Source: Spirochaetes bacterium GWF1_51_8 (GTDB lineage Bacteria > Spirochaetota > Brevinematia > Brevinematales > GWF1-51-8). From it: 35,013 nt of DNA. The DNA is taken from positions 83,444 to 118,456 of the forward strand of contig MIBE01000032.1 in NCBI GenBank assembly GCA_001829415.1. The letters run 5' to 3'. How positions within the stretch are numbered: the stretch's first letter is position 1; every line of letters begins with the position of its first letter. Positions 29,604-35,013 of this stretch are shown one piece after another. The position numbers and the translations under genes were made by a program. The notes below the pieces were generated by a model that ran no database searches, was not told the origin of the DNA, and saw only the letters and a list, made by a program, of their open reading frames with translations.

Positions 29604-30512
29604 TTACTTGTCGTTCGAGGTCAGACCGGAAGTCTCCTCGATGTCGGCGACAAACTCATCTTCTTCATCATCGACGAAATCGGGCATCTCGTCAGAAATA
29701 GCCTCGCTGACAGCGGCAGGCGTGGCGATAGCCTCGGCGGGAGCCGCGGTTTCAGCCTTTACCGCATCCGCATCCGCTTCGACGGCGGGAGCGACTTCCA
29801 TATCCTGCTTCGCGGCAACGGTCGATCCTTCGATTACGGCGTCGGCCATGATTTCGGTGAGGAGTTTTACCGCGCGGATCGCATCGTCGTTACCGGGAAC
29901 GATAAAGTCCATGAGGTCGGGATCGCAGTTGGTGTCGGCGATACCGAAAATCTTGATGCCGAGCTTGCGGGCTTCGAGGATCGCGTTGATCTCGCGTTTC
30001 GCGTCGACCACCCACAGGGCGTCGGGCAGCTTCTTCATATCGCGGATACCGTCGTAGAACGAGCGCATCCGTTCGATATTCTTCTCGGTCAGCACGAGTT
30101 CCTTCTTTATCATCTTCTCACGGTCCATTTCGACCTTTTTTTCGAGCTTTTTCAGCTTATCCACACTGCGCTTGATGGTCGCGTAGTTGGTAAGGGTTCC
30201 GCCGAGCCAGCGCTTGCTGACATAGGCGCTTGCGGCGCGCAAGGCTTCTTCCTTGATGGCGCCCTGGGCCTGCTTCTTCGTCCCGACAAATAGGACGCTT
30301 CCGCCCTTGAGGACTACTTCCTTCAAGGCGTTATAGCACTCTTTCAGCTTTTCCATAGTGTAACGCAAATCTATAATATAGATATGGTGACGCTTCTGAT
30401 AGATATACGGGCGCATCTTAGGGTTCCAAATCTTGGTCTGATGACCGAAATGGACTCCGGCTTCGAGTAACGCCTTCATTAATTTGTTATCATCGTAGAT
30501 CAGACTAGCCAT
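29604..30512 (-). CDS. rpsB: 30S ribosomal protein S2
   Basis: 302 residues from the ATG at 30512. The core is standard: LLEAGVHFGHQTKIWNPKM at the start, FVGTKKQAQGAIKEEA, RWLGGTLTNYATI and GIADTNCDPDLMDFIVPGNDDAI. About 70 extra residues follow, rich in Ala, Glu and Asp (EDEFVADIEE among them), a longer acidic tail than in most bacteria. A TTG eighteen bases upstream lies inside GGAGG and is not a real start. The gene sits just before tsf as usual. Promoter at 30549-30577. Confidence 0.96.
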   Translation of the reverse strand: MASLIYDDNKLMKALLEAGVHFGHQTKIWNPKMRPYIYQKRHHIYIIDLRYTMEKLKECYNALKEVVLKGGSVLFVGTKKQAQGAIKEEALRAASAYVSKRWLGGTLTNYATIKRSVDKLKKLEKKVEMDREKMIKKELVLTEKNIERMRSFYDGIRDMKKLPDALWVVDAKREINAILEARKLGIKIFGIADTNCDPDLMDFIVPGNDDAIRAVKLLTEIMADAVIEGSTVAAKQDMEVAPAVEADADAVKAETAAPAEAIATPAAVSEAISDEMPDFVDDEEDEFVADIEETSGLTSNDK

Positions 30513-30548
30513 GGCTGGTGAAACCTCCAAAGTGATTTATAGCCAATC

Positions 30549-30577
30549 AGTATAACTATAAAAGAATAATCTGTCAA
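30549..30577 (-). promoter_or_regulatory. rpsB-tsf promoter
   Basis: Minus strand TTGACA, a 17-nt spacer and TATACT, about 37 nt before the rpsB ATG. One of the best consensus matches in the window, fitting a highly expressed ribosomal operon. Confidence 0.85.
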
Positions 30578-30584
30578 ATAAGTG

Positions 30585-30960
30585 AAAAGTAAAAAGTGAC
30601 CCCTCGGCTTCGCTCGGGGCAAGCAACTGAAAAGTAAGAAGGGAGATGGGTTTCACGCGGATGCTTCGGCTACGCCCCCGCTTTGCGAGGGCAGGCTCAG
30701 CACAAGGTACGCAGAGAGAAGAAGCATAGCTCCCTATGAAAGAGGTTTGAGTGTCTTTCTCTTTGTTCTCTGAGCGAACTGCCGGACATCGAGCGGAGCC
30801 GAGATGTCCGGTAAATCAGTGCAATCCGTGTTGAACTTTTGGTACGCGATAGTCGAACCATTGGGTACAGAAGCCGCTTATATTATCCCTATAGGACGCG
30901 GAAAACCCCCCTGTCATACTGAGCCTGCCGAAGTATGAGCCTGCCGGGCATATCCACATG
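30585..30960. repeat. Non-coding region with three GAGC-GCCGA hairpins
   Basis: No gene seen. The hairpins are CCCC/GGGG around a GAGCGAAGCCGA core on the minus strand (30600-30619), CCGGACATC/GATGTCCGG around GAGCGGAGCCGA (30782-30811), and CATACT/AGTATG around GAGCCTGCCGA (30915-30937). Between them are degenerate pieces of the same elements (30664-30700) and a TTTCACGCGG/CGCAGAGAG segment like the one at 11940-11975. It lies between the rpsB promoter and the end of the CHAT gene. Confidence 0.65.
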
Positions 30961-30971
30961 CTTATGCGAAC

Positions 30972-32189
30972 TCAGACTTTCCGAATATAATTGGTAAATA
31001 GACGGAAGAAGCTCGACAGCTTCGGGTCGATCAAGGACGAGATGATATACGAAAGTTCCGGGTTTTCCGGGCTGAAACAACGGTAGAACTTCAGGAAGCT
31101 GTATGCCGTATTGTCCGGGATATCGAACGGCGAGGCGATCACGTAATGCGCGCCCGAGGCGAGAAGATTTTCGACCATGCCCTGCGGTGTGAACCCTGTC
31201 TGACAGCAGTTCAGGACGGCGAGGCGCATATTCTTGACATGGGGCAGACGGTCGCTCCACCGTCCGTCGAACAACAGACACCCGCGCCCGTCGCGGATTT
31301 CGCCGTGGCCGTTATAATGGAAATAGTTCGCGGCGGCCAGCTCGTCCTGGTACTCCCGGAATGTGTTCTCCGGGTAGCTCTCGAGCTTGTAGGACGCGCG
31401 AAGGTAATCGATCAGTTCGGCGGTCTCTTTCATCGCGTAGGTCAGTTCCTGCGAGTAGACCAGCGTGAACGAACGGTTCTTCTTGAGGAAACTCCTCCGT
31501 TCGCCGGGGATCAGATTACGGATAAAACATTCCGGGAAAAGGATTTCGAGCGGGAAGAACGGGTAATTGCCGCCTGCGTCCGGCTCGTAGTACGCGTCGA
31601 TCTTCCGAAACGAGATATCGCTCGTGAACGGTAAAGGCAGGGCGGAGGCGGCCCTGTGGAGAGGCTCGAAGATGCGGGAATAGTCGGGGTCGGGATTTGT
31701 CCGGAGCTCGTTATTGATATCGTTCAATGTCCCGATGATCTCGTCGGCGAGATAGGCGAGGTCGCGCCGTGAGAAGACGGTGCGCTCATAGAGCAGGTTG
31801 AGCGGATCGGTGTAGGTCAATCCGAGAGAGTCGCCGTCCCATGAGAAATACAGACCGATCGCGGGAAGTTCGCGGGTGTCGTTGAGGCGGACCAGCCTGT
31901 TCAGGAAGGTCTTCTCGAAAGTGAACGCCGGGTGACGGCAGAAAAGGGTTTCGATGATTTCGGCGGACATCCGGTAGGTCTTCACGGGCGATACTGGAAA
32001 ACCCGTGCCCTTACGGCCGGGCCCGCCTGTCAGCTCGACAAGCGCGGCGGCTTCCTTCACGGGATCGAAGTAGGCGATCCGGTTATTCCGCCCCATCTTC
32101 TCGATCAGCGGAAGCGCGGACTGGGCTGGGATTTCGAGGCGGCCGCCGTTCAGGTTCGCGACACCCGCCTTCAGGAACAGCATCGGCAT
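30972..32189 (-). CDS. CHAT-domain caspase-like protease
   Basis: 405 residues from the ATG at 32189. The C-terminal half is a CHAT domain, a caspase-like cysteine protease fold: NYFHYNGHGE with the probable catalytic His295, then MRLAVLNCCQTGF with the probable catalytic Cys329, GMVENLLASGAHYVIASPFDIPD and FLKFYRCF. Both dyad residues are present, so it may be active. The N-terminal half is unique to my eye, possibly a partner-binding region. No signal peptide, so cytoplasmic. Its start overlaps the upstream gene's stop by one base (TGATG), meaning translation is coupled. Last gene of the four-gene operon with a UPF0182 membrane protein. Substrate unknown; bacterial CHAT enzymes often act in defence or controlled proteolysis. 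Confidence 0.85.
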   Translation of the reverse strand: MPMLFLKAGVANLNGGRLEIPAQSALPLIEKMGRNNRIAYFDPVKEAAALVELTGGPGRKGTGFPVSPVKTYRMSAEIIETLFCRHPAFTFEKTFLNRLVRLNDTRELPAIGLYFSWDGDSLGLTYTDPLNLLYERTVFSRRDLAYLADEIIGTLNDINNELRTNPDPDYSRIFEPLHRAASALPLPFTSDISFRKIDAYYEPDAGGNYPFFPLEILFPECFIRNLIPGERRSFLKKNRSFTLVYSQELTYAMKETAELIDYLRASYKLESYPENTFREYQDELAAANYFHYNGHGEIRDGRGCLLFDGRWSDRLPHVKNMRLAVLNCCQTGFTPQGMVENLLASGAHYVIASPFDIPDNTAYSFLKFYRCFSPENPELSYIISSLIDPKLSSFFRLFTNYIRKV

Positions 32190-33100
32190 CAGTTTTCCGG
32201 CTTGACTACGATTATCTGCGCTTGCTTGAGGCACTTTACCGTCAGCGGGTTTGCCATGATCTTCGCCGCGTCCTCGTTATGGATCACGAGGTCGGTGCCC
32301 ATCTTGCCCTTGACCTCGATCGGCATGATATAGAGAATCTTCGTCCCGGAGCGCGCGGACTTGAACGCGTAAGTGAGGCTCGTCGTGAACTCGCAGATAC
32401 CCTTGTCGGTCAACGCCTTCTTCTCGACGATTTCCGGCCCGTAAATCAGCCGTCCGTCCTGGTCGTATATCCGCATCTCGATACTGGGATTGAATTCTTT
32501 GAAGATCAGCGTATCGATGATGATGCTGTCGTAGTACTCCGCCATCTTCGAGGACGGGTAGTTGGTCGGGAGCGCCATATTCTCGATATCGCGGTAGAAC
32601 AAAGTCGCGAGACCGTTTTTACCGTAGAGCGCGAGTTCGGCGATACCGTGAAACTGGTTTTTCTTCTGCACCGGCGGGTAGTAGAACGCGCTGTCCACAC
32701 GGTCGATGATCTCGAAACGGATATCGTTCTTCTGGGAGTAATAGTCTTTCAGGCTGAATATCGCAGAGATACGGAGATAGCCCAGCGCCTTGATCAGGTT
32801 CTGACGGAGCAGCTCGCGGATTTCCTGAGAGTACTGGCTGAATAACTGGCCGATATTCGGATTGTCGAACTTGATCGGCAACGCGATCTCGGTGCGGACC
32901 TTGCCGGTCGTCCAGTTGATCATACTGCTGTAGGTGTCGATCTTCTCGACAAGTTCGTGCGAGGTGATCTCGTTCTTCGTCCAGAAAAAGTTCGGGTCGA
33001 AATTTGCGGACGCGATGGCGCCGACGAGGTTCCAGCAAAAAAGGATGATGCCGGAAAGGATCAGGAAGCGTTTTGCATGCGCGCGGTTATTTTTTTCCAT
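32189..33100 (-). CDS. Exported LPP20/FlgT-like protein
   Basis: 303 residues from the ATG at 33100. An N-terminal hydrophobic segment (about 11-31) is a signal or anchor, with AIASA as a likely cleavage site. The C-terminal part, from YYDSIIIDTLIF through RIYDQDGRLIYGPEI to TDLVIHNEDAAKI, follows the pattern of LPP20/FlgT-type envelope proteins. The middle domain is beta-rich and not recognised. The longer frame to 33385 is an arginine-rich artefact overlapping the previous gene. It overlaps that gene by 14 nt and the CHAT gene by 1 nt. Expected in the periplasm or outer envelope. Confidence 0.75.
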   Translation of the reverse strand: MEKNNRAHAKRFLILSGIILFCWNLVGAIASANFDPNFFWTKNEITSHELVEKIDTYSSMINWTTGKVRTEIALPIKFDNPNIGQLFSQYSQEIRELLRQNLIKALGYLRISAIFSLKDYYSQKNDIRFEIIDRVDSAFYYPPVQKKNQFHGIAELALYGKNGLATLFYRDIENMALPTNYPSSKMAEYYDSIIIDTLIFKEFNPSIEMRIYDQDGRLIYGPEIVEKKALTDKGICEFTTSLTYAFKSARSGTKILYIMPIEVKGKMGTDLVIHNEDAAKIMANPLTVKCLKQAQIIVVKPEN

Positions 33101-33503
33101 TTTTCTTATCAGTCCCCTGCGATTTGGATTTCGAGGAGCCGACGATATCTTCCATCGAGAGTGTGACCGGTTTCCATTCCTTGAAATTCGCCTGGGACGC
33201 TTCCGTGCTTTCGATCTTCTCAGCCTGGACTTCCGCCGCCTTTTTGTCGCCCTCGAGCAGCATATGGATAGTGAGCGCGGCCTTCTCGGCAAACTCGTCC
33301 ACTTTCCGCTGGTATCCCGCCTTCTTATAGAGCTTGATCGCGGATACCTGCTGTTTTTCCTCGTAGTACAAGTGGTCTGCCACACGGATTATACCGTCGC
33401 GGTAATCCGTGGCGAGGAAAATTTTAAGCGCGTTGCGGTGATCGCCCCTGTTGAAAAGTTCGTTACCCTGTCGGATCAGATTGATCCGGTCTTCATCGGT
33501 CAT
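33087..33503 (-). CDS. Small helical TPR-like protein
   Basis: 138 residues. Residues about 4-75 look like two or three TPR-like helix pairs (LIRQGNELFNRGDHRNALKIF, then a HLYYEEKQQVSAIKLYKKAGY pair), often used for protein contact. The rest is charged and disordered, ending GTDKKNGKK. No signal, so cytoplasmic. It lies between the UPF0182 gene (6 nt gap) and the LPP20-like gene (14-nt overlap). It may be an adaptor for the CHAT protease; this is inference. Confidence 0.7.
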   Translation of the reverse strand: MTDEDRINLIRQGNELFNRGDHRNALKIFLATDYRDGIIRVADHLYYEEKQQVSAIKLYKKAGYQRKVDEFAEKAALTIHMLLEGDKKAAEVQAEKIESTEASQANFKEWKPVTLSMEDIVGSSKSKSQGTDKKNGKK

Positions 33504-33509
33504 ACTTAC

Positions 33510-35013
33510 CTACTCGACAAAATTAGCGGCCTTTTTTAACTCCTCTCCTAATTTATCGACAGTTTCCTGATAAGCTTTTAGGTTTCCGTCTAATCTTAAT
33601 TGCTCTATTTGCAGGTACAGCCCGTAAGAATTCCGGATCATCTGGGTCATCGTCGCGATCATGAATTCCTGCTCGTCCGACGGCTGGTATCCGAAGATTT
33701 TCTTCAGGATGTCGTCGAACGAGTCCGCGATATAGACCTTTCCGTCGAGGATCGCGATCAGCTTTACGAGCTGGGGTATCCCCGCGCTTTCGGCCTCGAG
33801 GAAGATCGGCTTGAGATAGAGGATTTTATTCCCAAATGGGATGAACTGGATATTGCCGCGGAATATTTTCGAGCCCTTCTGTCCCCAAAGGGTCAAGAGG
33901 CGCGACATCTCGTCGTCCTGGTTGATGAGAGATTCTACCTGTAACGGCCCCAGCGAACTGGACGTTTTATCAAGATACTTCAGCGACAGCTTGGGACCGT
34001 TGTCGTAGTACGCGATAAACCAGCTTACGAGGTTCTCCTTTTTGACCGGGGTGAACGGGTGAATGAGCGAGAAACGAAGATTGTCGTCCGCCCGGTAGAG
34101 GATGAAATACGGCTTGAAGAGGCTATTCGTCGCGCCGTAGATCTGCTCGGGGATTTTCCACACGTCTTCGCCGTTGTAGAAGCTCTCGCTGTTCTCGACA
34201 TGGTAGTTGCAGAGTACTTTCGACTGTATCTCGAAGAGGGTGGACGGGTAACGGAAATGCTCCTCGAAGTCGGTAGGTATTTCCTCGCGGAAGAGCTCCG
34301 GGAAGAGGAAAAGGTACGCCTGCGCGATCGGGTCGGACTTATCGACTATATAATAGAAGACGTCGCCAGTGTAAGCGTCGATCACGACCTTCACGGAATT
34401 GCGGATGTAGTTGATGCTCCCGAACATCGTCTCGAATCGTTCGGAGATTGGGAAGCGGTCGGACACGGTGTAGGCGTCCATAATCCAGTAGAGCTTGCCC
34501 TTGACCACCGCGATATAGGGATCGTTGTCGTACTCGAGGTAGGGGAAGATGATCCGCACCCGTTCGTTGATCTCGCGGTGATAGATCAGGACGGAGTTGG
34601 AAACGATATATTTCGTCCAAAAAATCATTTTTTCGTTGAGGACGGTGCTGAAAATGAGCTTGGAGAAGAAATCGCCTATCGGGATACCCCTTTCTGCGGA
34701 ATAGACGGTCGTGATGCGGTTCGTGTCCGAGCTGTACTCGAACTCCTCGGCGAGGGTCTTGACGATGATATAGTTGCTGGTAAGTTCCCCGAAGTATATC
34801 TGCGGCAATGTGACCGCGAGATTCGAATAGGACGCGGTATTCTCGAGGTCCTTGATCCAGAACACCGGCTTGCCCTGCGGGTCGACAAGATTTGCCGGGG
34901 ACATCGTCAGCCCGAAACCGTGAGTGTAGCGCAGGTGGATATTGTCCCATGTGAACGCGTCGGCGGGAAGGTTGTTCAGGTTCAGTTCGCGGGCGGAAAG
35001 CACCACCTGGTAG
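33510..35013 (-). CDS. UPF0182 membrane protein, C-terminal part
   Basis: The frame is open to the right edge, so the N-terminus lies outside; the GTG at 35006 is an internal codon. About 500 visible residues begin YQVVLSARELNLNNLPADAFTWDN and continue IHLRYTHGFGLTMSPANLVD, which is the hallmark of the large extracytoplasmic region of UPF0182. Full-length members are near 900 residues, with about seven N-terminal membrane helices. Function of the family is not established. The protein should sit in the inner membrane with the visible half outside the cytoplasm. It leads the operon with the small helical, LPP20-like and CHAT genes. The end is TAG/TAA-type at 33510. Confidence 0.85.
   Translation of the reverse strand, partial: YQVVLSARELNLNNLPADAFTWDNIHLRYTHGFGLTMSPANLVDPQGKPVFWIKDLENTASYSNLAVTLPQIYFGELTSNYIIVKTLAEEFEYSSDTNRITTVYSAERGIPIGDFFSKLIFSTVLNEKMIFWTKYIVSNSVLIYHREINERVRIIFPYLEYDNDPYIAVVKGKLYWIMDAYTVSDRFPISERFETMFGSINYIRNSVKVVIDAYTGDVFYYIVDKSDPIAQAYLFLFPELFREEIPTDFEEHFRYPSTLFEIQSKVLCNYHVENSESFYNGEDVWKIPEQIYGATNSLFKPYFILYRADDNLRFSLIHPFTPVKKENLVSWFIAYYDNGPKLSLKYLDKTSSSLGPLQVESLINQDDEMSRLLTLWGQKGSKIFRGNIQFIPFGNKILYLKPIFLEAESAGIPQLVKLIAILDGKVYIADSFDDILKKIFGYQPSDEQEFMIATMTQMIRNSYGLYLQIEQLRLDGNLKAYQETVDKLGEELKKAANFVE

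Noticed and set aside
33101-33385. N-terminal extension of the LPP20-like gene
   Set aside because: Arginine/serine-rich translation of the overlapping small helical gene; ATG at 33100 starts a normal signal peptide.
1-35013. CRISPR arrays, tRNA or rRNA genes
   Set aside because: No regularly spaced direct repeats, no tRNA cloverleaf or T-loop motif and no rRNA segment was noticed on either strand by eye.

Overview
The window looks like a chromosomal piece of a spirochaete of about 50-55% GC. The best lineage marker is a complete FlaA flagellar-sheath protein (24595-25548), a family known from spirochaetes. Housekeeping genes (rpsB, tsf, pyrH, rsmD, tsaB, accB, amtB-glnK, class II DAHP synthase) show this is chromosome, not phage or plasmid. 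I saw no rRNA, tRNA, CRISPR array, transposase or integrase. No species is named, because only sequence reading was possible.

Layout. 1-3015: a partial FG-GAP protein, an RCC1-propeller lipoprotein and an outer-membrane-type protein. 3015-4752: a small island bounded by a perfect 63-bp direct repeat copied from the 3' end of the outer-membrane gene. It holds nested palindromes, one AT-rich orphan membrane gene and the tail of a broken gene. 4759-5325: a DUF2442/DUF4160 pair whose DUF4160 member is frameshifted. 5344-7096: glnK and amtB under a near-perfect sigma-54 promoter. 7318-8670: DAHP synthase. 8616-9461: a higBA toxin-antitoxin locus with a frameshifted antitoxin. 9600-10397: a class D beta-lactamase, divergent from a strongly promoted 65-residue protein. 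10806-14525: DUF4332 protein, 49-residue protein, methyltransferase, accB and an aspartate-type aminotransferase. 14714-15995: a secreted protein and an intact MntA-HepT pair. 16010-19301: an operon of ferredoxin-DUF362, an unknown protein and a GH13 enzyme. 19302-20106: a second palindrome island. 20107-23682: GGDEF protein, PfkB kinase, PAS-only protein and a secreted helical protein. 23706-25598: a MagIII-like DNA glycosylase and flaA. 25657-30577: quinone-reductase-like gene, then tsaB, rsmD, pyrH, tsf and rpsB. 30585-30960: hairpin repeats. 30972 to the right edge: a tightly coupled operon of a UPF0182 membrane protein, a small helical protein, an LPP20/FlgT-like exported protein and a CHAT-family protease.

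How parts work together. amtB-glnK is a nitrogen-uptake module that should respond to nitrogen state through sigma-54. rpsB-tsf and pyrH-rsmD-tsaB are growth-linked translation genes separated by a terminator. GGDEF, PAS and FlaA genes fit a motile, signal-sensing lifestyle. The low-GC toxin-antitoxin-like modules look acquired, and two are decaying.

Most worth pursuing: (1) the four-gene UPF0182/CHAT operon, which would place a caspase-like protease beside a large membrane protein; (2) the 63-bp direct-repeat island; (3) two hairpin families with a fixed core and differing but self-complementary stems, concentrated in the non-coding islands.
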